DNA of 64,000 nt. Origin: Halichoerus grypus (lineage: Eukaryota > Chordata > Mammalia > Carnivora > Phocidae). A program made the position numbers and the translations under genes. Numbering within the stretch: the stretch's first letter is position 1; the number at the start of each line of letters is the position of its first letter. Of this stretch, positions 55,301 through 64,000 are shown one piece after another. Where the stretch lies: assembly GCF_964656455.1 (NCBI RefSeq), contig NC_135725.1:47623688-47687687 (forward strand). The letters run 5' to 3'. The notes beneath the pieces are model-generated. The model ran no database searches. It saw only the letters and a program-made list of their open reading frames with translations, and was not told where the DNA came from.

Positions 55301-55488
55301 TTTTTTTTTTTTTTTAAAGATTTTATTTATTTATTTGAGAGAGAAAGCACAAGAGGGGGAGAGCGGGAGAGGGAGAAGCAGACTCCCCACTGAGCAGGGA
55401 GCCTGACGCGGGACTTGATCTCGGGACTCAGGATCATGACCTGAGCCAAAGGCAGTCGTTTAACCAACTGAGCCACCCAGGCGCCCCA
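55301..55488 (-). mobile_element. CAN SINE
   Basis: A minus-strand SINE with T16 tail and exact 15-bp duplication GGATTATGTTCTTTA at 55286-55300 and 55489-55503. The B-box region is altered (TTGATCTCGGGACTC on plus). Confidence 0.96.
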
Positions 55489-55503
55489 GGATTATGTTCT
55501 TTA

Positions 55504-55845
55504 ATGTGGAAAAGGAGAAAGGTATCCGATGGTTAGGTGTTGGAGAGAAAGAGGAATACCTCTTCTACCTCTTCTAATTAGGTAGGAGAGAAATAGGAAA
55601 GAATGGATATCAATGCATATGAATGTGGATTAAAATTAAAATCCCTACCCCATTTCCTTATCAATACTTTATTGTGTATAATAAGACATCAGTATATATA
55701 AGAACTCTGAAGAATCTAGAAATATCTATTGCTATAAAATTGCATTAAAATGGCACCATCTAAAATCCCATGTACAAACAAATAAAATGATTTGTTTAAA
55801 GAAAATTGTGCGTTGCAAGCCGTAAGACAAAATATTTCTTTTTAA
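55504..55845. other. Unassigned AT-rich DNA
   Basis: No feature recognised. Confidence 0.3.
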
Positions 55846-55859
55846 AAATATTCTGTATA

Positions 55860-56065
55860 TTCAGTTGGTTAAGCGACTGCCTTCAGCTCAGGTCATGATC
55901 CTAGAGTCCCAGGATCAAGTCCCGCATCGGGCTCCCTGCTCAGCTGGAAGTCTACTTCTCCCTCTGACCCTCCCCCCTCTCATGCTCTCTCTCTTTCTCA
56001 TTCTTTCTCTCAAATAAATAAATAAAAATCTTTAAAAAAATAATAAAAATAATAAATAAATAAAT
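55860..56065 (+). mobile_element. CAN SINE, 5'-truncated
   Basis: It starts at TTCAGTTGGTTAAGCGACTG; the first 18 or so bases of the head are missing. The duplication AAATATTCTGTATA (55846-55859) and AAGTATTCTGTATA (56066-56079), one mismatch, shows truncation at insertion. The tail is an AATAA repeat. Confidence 0.94.
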
Positions 56066-56079
56066 AAGTATTCTGTATA

Positions 56080-57263
56080 GAGTGTCATTAACATCCAATA
56101 TTTTGTCCAAAGGATCTTCAGTGTTCTGAAGTGAGGAGGATAAAACAGAAATGACTCACTGAAAGATTAAAATTGCTTTGAAGTTATGGTTTATATTAAA
56201 AATTAATGCAAAATTTACTCATCAATACATTGTTATATGTTTTAATATGAGGATACTTTTACTTAATATGAAGTAAACATTGCTGGTCTAGGAAGATATG
56301 CCATGTTCCTCACTTATCCCTGGCACACTGCTAAAAATCTTTGATTTGGTATAAGTCAATGTGTTTCAGGTCAGACCAAAAAACAACAAAGAAGTTTACT
56401 AAAATTGTCACTTTTTCTCGTTATCTTAAGTTCAAACTTACGTATTATGAGATTATCACACAGGATGACTGTTCCACTCCATTTTTTAATCAATCAAAAA
56501 AGCTCTTATGTATTAATCATTGAAAAAAACCTTAGTGGTTAGTCTACTTTTCAATTCCGAATCAGCTTTGGTCTAAGTTATGATAGTAATAATAATAACA
56601 ATAATGAATAGTTGCTAATAAACATAAATGTAAATTTTTAAGAATTTCCCTGTGAAAAATGCGGACTTACTTTATTTCCCTGTACATATAAGTTCCACAG
56701 AGCCATGAATATGCTGATACATTATGCTATATAGAAATGATCCTAATGACTTTGTACAAAATAAAATACTAATAAATAATGTACTGATAGATAAATATGA
56801 TAAAAATAAATTTATACAAAAATAATATACCAACAATAACCATGATAGATATAGATATAATAGATAAATTATTCTTTGCTTTACAAAGGAACTTGCTAGG
56901 ATTTTCAATATGTTCCCTTGGGTATGATTTTTAAAGTCTTGGAACTTATAAACCCCCTTGAGATCTGATTAAAAGCTCCGAATTTCTCTTTCAAAAAAAA
57001 AAAAACCCAAAACCACATCTTTACACATAAACCACATTTTGGATATAATCTTATGAAATAGACTACGACTTTTTTTCATGAATCCCAAGTTAAGAAGCAC
57101 TCTCCTGGGGGGTTTAGAAGGTAGTCTGTCAGAAATTCAAATTCCAAATCACTTTTTAGGGGCATGAACAACACACAACAACCTGACCAGCTAGCTCTAT
57201 AAAAACATAGATACTTTTGGAAGAGAAGAGACACCTTGGTGCCTAATAAAGGCCTTTTAACAG
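56080..57263. other. Unassigned AT-rich DNA
   Basis: No gene or repeat recognised. It includes an A15 stretch at 56994-57005 and an ATA/ATAG-rich part at 56760-56870. Confidence 0.35.
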
Positions 57264-57412
57264 GTTTCCTAGACGCCGGAGGCTGGAGGGCAGCCTGCAT
57301 ATGCCTCTGGTTTCAGCAGGACTGCCTGCCGCTGGGGCTTGCCTTGGAAAATCGTTCTCAAGTCACTCCAGCCTCCACCCTTCCTTTACCTGGGGTGACT
57401 AATTTTGACGAG
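57264..57412 (+). other. Candidate exon, unproven
   Basis: An acceptor-like GCCTTTTAACAG ends at 57263 and a strong donor-like TTTGACGAG|GTGAGA lies at 57412/57413. The 149 bp between are GC-richer than the AT-rich flanks, keep CpGs (GACGCCGGAGG, CTGCCGCTGG) and are open in the frame read FLDAGGWRAACICLWFQQD. I do not recognise the peptide and see no repeat match. Confidence 0.3.
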
Positions 57413-57554
57413 GTGAGAAATATCTTTTGGTGGTGTCCTCTTCCTGTCTATTCACATTGTGAAAAATCTTAGCAGATGTGATTTGCTTGACTGCATCTCT
57501 CCATGGTAATTTGCTTTCTGGATTCTATGACTTAGTCATAACCTTGTATCATGG
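57413..57554. other. Unassigned DNA
   Basis: No feature recognised. Confidence 0.3.
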
Positions 57555-57900
57555 ATCCAAAAGCAACTATTCATGCATTTAACAAGTCCTTCCTGAGCTC
57601 CTCCCGTATGCTTAACACAGCGCTATTACGGGGGATCAAATAGTGAACTCACTGTCCCTGCCCTGATAGGGCTGACAGTCTAGTGAAAGAGATAAGCCAT
57701 AATCCAAGAGAAGAGCACAAACAATTACAAGAGTCCTAGCGCTATGCGGGACAGGTACATCGAGCTATGAAAGGACATAATTGCAATATTGGCCAAGTCA
57801 GAGGTCAGAAAAGGGATTGAATGTGCTGAGATTTAAAGAATGAGAGTTAACCAGGTGAAGTGAGGAGGAGGAGAGAAGCATTCCTGTACGAAGGCCTGTG
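57555..57900 (-). repeat. L2 3' region
   Basis: On plus: CATGCATTTAACAAGTCCTTCCTGAGC, GATCAAATAGTGAACTCACTGTCCCTGCCCTGATAGGGCTGACAGTCTAGTG, GTGCTGAGATTTAAAGAATGAG and GAGAAGCATTCCTGTACGAAGGCC. This is reverse-complement L2. Confidence 0.75.
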
Positions 57901-59774
57901 TCCTTTTCTGTGTCCCGACTTGCATCAATTTGGTCTATACTCCAATGTTTGTATCTTGCTCAAACAGCCCGTACAAAGGCCCCGGGGCCAGAGAACAAAC
58001 TAATTGGAGGTGCAGGTGTAGTTCATATTGCTCTTGCAACAACATACTTTGTCAAAGACTCAGGGCGCCGGGGTGCCCCTAGGACCGAAAGCTTTCCTCT
58101 CCTTCTGCGTCTCGGTGTGGAGGCAGTGTGAGAAGAGATGCCTACTACCCTCTGTGTGCTTCTGCACAAATCAAGCAATCACACCCTTCTCAGCTCTTGG
58201 TGTTTGGTGTTTTCATTGGGATAATTCATATAGGAACATTTTAGCAAATATCTCCATCAGGTGGTTGTAGAGACTTATAAACTGTCGTGGATGTAGGCAG
58301 TGGTGATAATTTCAGCAGCGGTGGTGCTAGTATTCTTTTCTAGAACCCTATCCTGCTCACTGCTTACCATAAAGTGATAAAATGGCAGGCACAGAGCTTC
58401 TGCTATGCCATACATGAATCTGTACAGAAAGCATCCTTTTTTTTTTTTGGCTTCCATATGGAAACAAATTATTGCCACCGCATGTGTTAGGAGGGAGGAG
58501 GAGGGGAGGGCTGTCCCTAAGTTCAGGTAAAAGAACTAGACCTAGGAATTTGCAGAGTATTTTAAAGAGAAGCAAAACCTATTGGAAAACAAGAAACAAT
58601 CAAGATGTTTGTTGTACTTGGAGCACACTTAATGCTTCGGCCAAGGCTGGAGCAAGACAAACATCTGAGCGCAGACCAAATTGAGTAAGGCGAGAGCAAG
58701 TCGGGACACAGAAGAGGATCCTCACATAGCATCTCTCTTCCCTGGGTGGACCTGGGGGGATCATCTTTAGTGCCCCGGAGGAGAGAGCAACCCCGCAGCT
58801 TATGTACCCCCTGGCGTGCAGAACATAGACGAAGAGTAAACTGTACCTCTGTCTCATCTCAGAGGAGGGTTTCAGACATCCCCAGCACGTCCCTTTCTGC
58901 CTTCCTAAACTCCCGAGTAAGAGAAATTCTTGCAAAGAGGTACCTCCACTTGGCAAATCCGTCCTGACTCTTGTCCAAGCCTGATGGCGAGATTGAACAC
59001 AGTCCGCTAAGGAACCACCCTGACCTAATTCTGCCTTGATTTCTGTTTGGTAACCTATGTCCCCTTATATTACATCTTACTAGATCCTCATGTTCTCATC
59101 CAAATGTCTGGAGTAAGTTATCTATTTAAAGCCAAAGCCCAGTTGGTACTGTTTTGACTTGAGCCAGCTACTCCCCACGTTTATTGATCCCTTGTTTTCT
59201 CACCCATACGCTGCAATGCTATCTCACTCACCAATGGGGGTTAGTGTTCACATTATGCTACGCTGTTCACCTTCCAGCCAAACAATGCTCCCCTTTAAGA
59301 AGCATCAGAGAACCAAAATTACTAGATGGGACCTGACTCAACTTGTTTCTCCATTGTAGCTAAGATTAAAGCATTTTTTCACCTACTTTCCCCCACCCCC
59401 ACCTCTTCTTAATCCTCTATCCGGCTGATTCATAACAGCTGTTAAATAACTAGACATTTAGGTAAAGGCAAACTGAACCTATAAATCAATGCATGTGATA
59501 TAATAACCATCTCTTTCCGGCGCAGCTTGCGCATACTGTCTTGGTTTGCTTTTTTTTTTTTTTTTTTATGCTGTCTTCAGCTGCAGCATCTGTATGAAGG
59601 GACTTAGTACAATTGTAAATACTCATCTCCAGGCTGCTAAAGCCATTATGGAAATGGATATAAGGAAACGAAACTCACAGTACATTGCTGGAGATGGGGT
59701 GGGAGATTTTGAAGACATATGTTTTCTCCAAGCTGTTAAAATCCTCCTGAGTGCGGATATTTGTTAAGGTTGTC
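57901..59774. other. Unassigned DNA, partly GC-richer
   Basis: No repeat or gene recognised over about 1.9 kb. Between 58470 and 59030 GC and CpG content is higher, and a 118-codon minus-strand frame (58600-58956) and three plus-strand frames are open. A T19 run is at 59550-59568. Confidence 0.35.
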
Positions 59775-60000
59775 TCGGTTGTAAACTACAGAAGCCAACA
59801 ACCGCTAGCTTCAGCAGAATCTGGGAGTTATGAGGATGCAGGACGTCTCACCAACCCAGCTGCAGGGATGCAGTGGGGCCTCAGAAAGGGACGGATACCA
59901 AAATCTGGAAAGCCATAAAAATTTCTCTCTACCTCATCTCTCTTCCTCAGTCCATCTGTTCATTCTTCTTGTTCTCTCTTGACTGGTTTCCTCTGTGTGA
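59775..60000 (+). repeat. Possible old interspersed repeat
   Basis: GTCTCGGTTGTAAACTACAGAAGCC ... GAATCTGGGAGTTATGAGG ... CTCTCTACCTCATCTCTCTTCC resembles a diverged copy of a common mammalian repeat. Family not assigned. Confidence 0.35.
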
Positions 60001-60552
60001 AAGACACTGACTGGTTGTTCAGCAAATCCATTTCCTTTTCTTCTGGAGACACATCAAGACTCTATCTCCCATGAGGTGTGACCCTGTAGCTCAATTCTGG
60101 CTTCCCCTTCAAAGGCTGGCCCACGAGAAGCACCTATACAATTCTCTATTTATTCTCTCTCTCTCTCTCCATCTACTGGCAGAATGAAGATGGAGACCCT
60201 GGAGGAAGGTGGGAGCCACAGGATAAAAGGAGCGGGGGCCCTGCATGCCTCTCTCTCCTATCCACCCCTCCCCCCAACCACCATGGACTTGATGTGACTG
60301 AAAAAGTTCTATCCTATTCCATTAAGCTATTAGAAAGATAGTTTGCCGCCAACCTCCCATCTCCCCACAAAGGGAACAAAACTTCTTTCTGTTTCTCTTA
60401 ATTTCAAATTTTCAGGAATCAGATGGATTGAACCAATGAGTCAATTCCTACCCTGGATGCAATCAACTCTGACAAGGGAGGTGGGTTACCATGTACAAAA
60501 CGGCCACTGGGGCATCAGCCATGTGCACGGGAACTTGTTACAAGAATAAAAC
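60001..60552. other. Unassigned DNA
   Basis: No gene recognised. A short TC repeat is at 60155-60170. Confidence 0.3.
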
Positions 60553-60662
60553 CAAGCCTGAGATCTGAGTCCTTCTTCCAACTCTGCTGCTAACTCATTG
60601 GGTAGTCTTAATCAACTCACTTAACCACTTTGGGCATCGGTTTCTGCCTATCAAACTGAGAC
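60553..60662 (+). repeat. MIR fragment
   Basis: GAGTCCTTCTTCCAACTCTGCTGCTAACTCATTGGGTAG and AATCAACTCACTTAACCACTTTGGGCATCGGTTTC are the MIR middle. Confidence 0.65.
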
Positions 60663-60989
60663 ATTTAATATCAATGAATATCAGACTGAGACAATTAATA
60701 TCAAACTGAAACTTTAATATTGTACAACCCACAAAGCTTCATACTACGCTTTCATGAATCTCAACTCCTCCAGGGTGAAATAAAGGTTTCCTTGAATTTT
60801 TTGTGGCTTAGCATAGAGATGCCCCAAATAGTACAGGACTTTTGGGGATTCTCAGATACCCTGTTCAGTGTCCTAATATTGTGGGAGTGCATGAAGATAC
60901 CATTCTAAAAGTTACTCCTGTGCTGTTTGTGGAACATATTAATGGTTTTCTCTGCTGAACTTTCTTAGGTATTTCTTGGTTTCTGGGAC
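60663..60989. other. Unassigned DNA with a small tandem repeat
   Basis: ACTGAGACATTTAATATCA and relatives recur three to four times between 60655 and 60720 (about 28-bp period). Nothing else recognised. Confidence 0.5.
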
Positions 60990-61168
60990 TCTAGTGTACC
61001 GATTAAAAGCACAGATGCCAAAGTCAGATTGCCTAGGTTCAGATCTCCATTCCATCATTTACTAACTGTGGGATGATATTTACCTTAGGCGGTTATTGTA
61101 AGGATCTTTTTAAAATCACATATATATAGCTCCAGCACCTTGTAAGCGTTCAATAACTATTTGCTTAA
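60990..61168 (+). repeat. MIR element
   Basis: CGATTAAAAGCACAGATGCCAAAGTCAGATTGCCTAGGTTCAGATC, CATCATTTACTAACTGTGGGATG, then a gap, TATTGTAAGGATC and CACCTTGTAAGCGTTCAATAACTATTTGC. Confidence 0.8.
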
Positions 61169-61439
61169 AAAGTAAACTTAGCTCATCATTGTAGTTAATT
61201 ATATCTGTCTACACCACTAGACTTTAAGCACCTAAAAGCCAAACACCTAGTTTTATTGAACTTTTCATCATTCAGACCCTTGTCCCGAGTCTAGTACCTA
61301 ATCTCTGCTTAATAACTATTTTTAAATGGGTAAATGAATGAATGGTATTATGTAGAACATTTAGTTTGCCTTATAAAAATACAAATGGTGTGTATTTTTT
61401 CTATATATCTTTTTTACAAATAGTCTAAGGTATGACCAT

Positions 61440-61632
61440 TCTTCTATTCCATGGTTCTAGCATGTGGCTGTAGACTAGAATTCCTTGGGGGACCTGGGGA
61501 GCTCTTTAAATATACTGATGCCTGGATCCCACCCAGATCTATTGAATTACAATCTTGGGCCAGGGGCCCAGGCATTAGCATATTTTTAATACCTCCCAGG
61601 GTAGCAGCCAGGATTGAGAACTTCTATTCCAG
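61440..61632 (+). repeat. MER5A-type DNA transposon
   Basis: CATGGTTCTAGCATGTGGCTGTAGACTAGAATTCCTTGGGGGACC, GCCTGGATCCCACCCAGATCTATTG and GCAGCCAGGATTGAGAACTTCT span most of the element. Confidence 0.78.
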
Positions 61633-61824
61633 CCTATCTGGTTATATTGCAATGATATATTAACTATATGTGTCTTTCATTTTTGTAACTTAGATTTTTC
61701 TATTAGGCACAGTATTAGGGTTCTCCAGAGAAACAGACCAACAGGATGTGTGTGTGTGTGTGTGTCTATGTGTGTAAACTGCCTTTATATATTTAAGCAC
61801 TTTAAAATAGACTTTCTATCAAAA

Positions 61825-61826
<2 letters not shown>

Positions 61827-61865
<39 letters not shown>

Positions 61866-61886
61866 CGCACGCATGTGTGTGTGTGA
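61827..61886. repeat. (TG)n tract with a 14-bp palindrome
   Basis: About 17 TG units, then TGCGTGCGCACGCA (61860-61873, a perfect palindrome), then more TG. Alternating purine-pyrimidine for about 60 bp is a classic Z-DNA-prone sequence. Confidence 0.92.
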
Positions 61887-62167
61887 ACATGGGGGTGGGC
61901 AATTTAAGGAATTAGCACATGTGATTATAGAGGCTGGCAAATCCAAAATCTGCAGGGCAGGCATTAGGCTGGAGACCCAAGGAAGAGCTGTAGTTTGAGT
62001 TCAAAGATGGTTTGCTGGCAGAACCCCCTCTTCTTCCCAGGGGGTCCGTCTTCTTCTATTAAGGCCTTCAACTGATTGGATGAGGCCCACCCACATTATG
62101 GAGGTTAATCGGTTTACTCAAAGTCTACTGATTTAAATGTTAATCTCATGTCAAAAATACCTTCACA

Positions 62168-62183
62168 ATAAACAAATAAAATA
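62168..62183 (+). mobile_element. 16-bp A-rich insertion between direct repeats
   Basis: ATAAACAAATAAAATA lies between exact 15-bp repeats AAAAATACCTTCACA at 62153-62167 and 62184-62198. It looks like the tail of a SINE or L1 cDNA inserted with a target-site duplication but without a body. A tandem duplication with drift is the alternative. Confidence 0.5.
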
Positions 62184-62276
62184 AAAAATACCTTCACAGA
62201 AACATCTAGAATGTCTGACTAAACAGCTGAGTACCATAGCCTCACCAAGTTGACACAAAATTAACCATCACAGGAA

Positions 62277-64000
62277 TCTAGGACCTCAATTTTTGCCCTT
62301 TCCTCTGCTATTTAAGTGTTGTCCAGTGGCTTCATACATGCCTCAACAGGGAGTTTATAGTAATCTCTTTCCTTATGGTGGGGATTATGAGTGCTGTTCT
62401 GGAAGAAGCAGGAGAAGCAAACCTGAAGTGGGAGGGTTAACATCTGACTCAGAAGCACAGCTCTCAGTAGCCCAGGGATGATTCTGCATCACCTGCCTTT
62501 GCCTGCCAGAACTCTCTTGTTTCCCATTTGTCTCCCTGTGAATGTCTCTTTGGAAAACTGAGCTACTCTGTCTGGCAAATGAATGTACACATTCATCTAT
62601 TCTTATGGGAATTATATCCGGGAAATCTAGATTCAGCCCGGATCAAAACTGCCAGTGTAACCAACAGATTCTCCTCGGAATGTAGAGACAATGACTGTGT
62701 CGGTACACAATCACACTTCCCAAAAATTATTATTCCAAAATTTGGACCTGATCAGAGCGCTTAAGTAAAGGTGTAAAGTGTGTTTTACTAGCTTGGATAG
62801 ATAAAAATATACTTCAGGATAAAATTTCCTTGAAAATCTTACTTACGATGCCAACACTGAAATTATTTCAGAAAGAACAATTGCTAAGCACTGACTTTTA
62901 GTTGATCTAGATTGAGTGGTCAGAATGTCAGAGGATCCGGATCTCCAGAAATATTGGAAATGTACTCAATTCACTTGACATTCCCAAGCATTGAAAAATA
63001 GTCTTTGTATCAAAAGTCTGACAAACGAGTTTTGTAGCCAAGATGACTTTCATACCAAAACCTCAAACTGGAATACAGTCTTTAAAATGAACCGGAATTT
63101 GTAAACAGTCAACGGTTTCTGGTTACTCCCTCCTGAGTGTTGACAATTTTTATACCTTTCATATACAGGGTCTGTATCATTGATTAGGTTGGTGGGTTGG
63201 TTTATAGATTGATTAGTCCTTTGAAATTTTACGTGAATCTTTGAACAATTATGTATTCCTATGTTAAACTGGGCATCATCTTTATAATTGAGCTAAATCA
63301 TTAAAAACACATTAGTAATAATCCCACTTGTTAAAAAGATAATTAATGACTACAGAATTCATCATACTATCCCGATCTAAGTCCCAACGTCTCCTATGGC
63401 CAGACTGACAGGTAATGCCTGCTCTAAACTAAAAAGATCACTCTTTCTCCTGAGTGACTAAAAACATACTGGAAATATTGAGCACTTTTTCACAAAATAA
63501 AAGCTTTATATGGCATGTCTTTGTTCAAAATGAATTAAAATAAGGCATGTTTTGAAAGTTGTCATTAGATTTTGTTGGGGGGGGGAGAGGGGGTAAGGAG
63601 CAAATTGATAGACTGGGAAGCTATCAAGCTTTTGGAACCCCTGCCCCATTGTTGTATACAAGGAAGCTAAAGAGGGAATTTAAAAATTAATAGAAGCAAG
63701 AGAAACAAAGTTAATCTACATGATAAAGAACTGAGCCAGGCAGCAGGGAGGAGAGAGATAAGAAGTTAATCAGACTGGGTTTATGAGAGCTTTTGAGGAC
63801 AACAGGAGAGGGGAGACAGGAGCATCTGTGGATGTTTTGGAAAAACGGATAGTAATAGAGATGAGGAAAAAGGATTTATTTTAAGGATGTTTCCTGTGCT
63901 TCATAAATGTAGCTTTTTTGGCATTTTCAAGAGAAGTGAAGAATTAAATTGCTCCTCAATTATTTTGAATGCCAGACTGATGTTTCTCTGAACGTGATTC
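62277..64000. other. Unassigned DNA
   Basis: About 1.7 kb with no recognised repeat, SINE or gene. A G10 run sits at 63576-63585. Frames 62293-62481 and 62528-62764 are short and unsupported. Being repeat-free, it is a candidate for unique, possibly constrained DNA. Confidence 0.35.

Larger units (their letters stand above)
61712..62276 (+). repeat. Old interspersed repeat with TG tracts, family not assigned
   Basis: It begins AGTATTAGGGTTCTCCAGAGAAACAGACC, includes AATTTAAGGAATTAGC, GAGGCTGGCAAATCC, GATTGGATGAGGCCCACCCACATTATGG and ends GTTGACACAAAATTAACCATCACAGG. These words recur together in mammalian genomes. The 82-codon frame at 61750-61998 is an artefact. Confidence 0.75.

Noticed and set aside
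1..64000. CRISPR arrays, operons, ribosome binding sites and bacterial mobile elements
   Set aside because: No regularly spaced repeats or prokaryotic gene organisation; the composition and repeats are mammalian throughout.

Overview
The window is mammalian nuclear DNA, almost certainly from a carnivore. The evidence is about 30 copies of the tRNA-Lys-derived CAN SINE (heads of the type GGGGCGCCTGGGTGGCTCAG, TC-rich body, AAATAAAATCTTT tail) in both orientations, plus several LINE-1 copies with carnivore-type 3' ends. Most younger SINEs carry the GTGTTCCCTCTCTCGCTG body variant, which I associate with arctoid caniforms (bears, seals, mustelids). The dog-type head (GGGATCCCTGGGTGGCGCAG) was not seen. 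The species cannot be fixed from the sequence.

I find no intact protein-coding gene, no rRNA or tRNA gene, and no CpG-island promoter apart from the LINE-1 5' UTR. The window looks like intergenic or deep intronic DNA. The only long coding-like stretch is one nearly full-length LINE-1 (27883-34434, + strand). It has a 5' UTR with a YY1-like start, an ORF1 and an ORF2 with recognisable endonuclease and FADD reverse-transcriptase motifs, but roughly a dozen frameshifts and stops, so it should be dead. Other listed reading frames are mostly shadows of SINEs, LINEs and low-complexity DNA.

Layout: 1-3.6 kb holds unique DNA with MER5A, L2, MIR and one SINE. 3.6-7.9 kb is a deep stack: an old L1 split by a younger L1 tail (itself split by a SINE), a solo ERV LTR, a palindromic DNA transposon and two SINEs. 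8-11 kb holds unique DNA with old L2 and MIR. At 11.2 kb there is a 79-bp L1 tail insertion. 12-20 kb holds SINEs, MER5-type fragments and a (CA)n tract. 21.1-25.1 kb is two old minus-strand L1 fragments peppered with SINEs, including a head-to-head inverted SINE pair. 25-27.8 kb holds SINEs and unique DNA. 27.9-34.4 kb is the full-length L1. 35-47 kb has a dense run of SINEs, an L1 fragment inserted in a MIR, a 58-bp L1 tail insertion and an old split L2. 47-56 kb has a minus-strand L1 tail, more SINEs, an old minus-strand L1 and L2/MIR copies. 56-64 kb has no CAN SINE, only old repeats, and may be the most sequence-constrained part.

A few unassigned stretches have exon-like looks (reading frame plus splice-like borders): 35292-35414, 43386-43548 and 57264-57412. 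These are inferences only. The best structural observations are the tiny L1-mediated insertions with intact target-site duplications (79, 58 and 16 bp), the inverted SINE pair, and the datable nesting at 3.6-7.9 kb.
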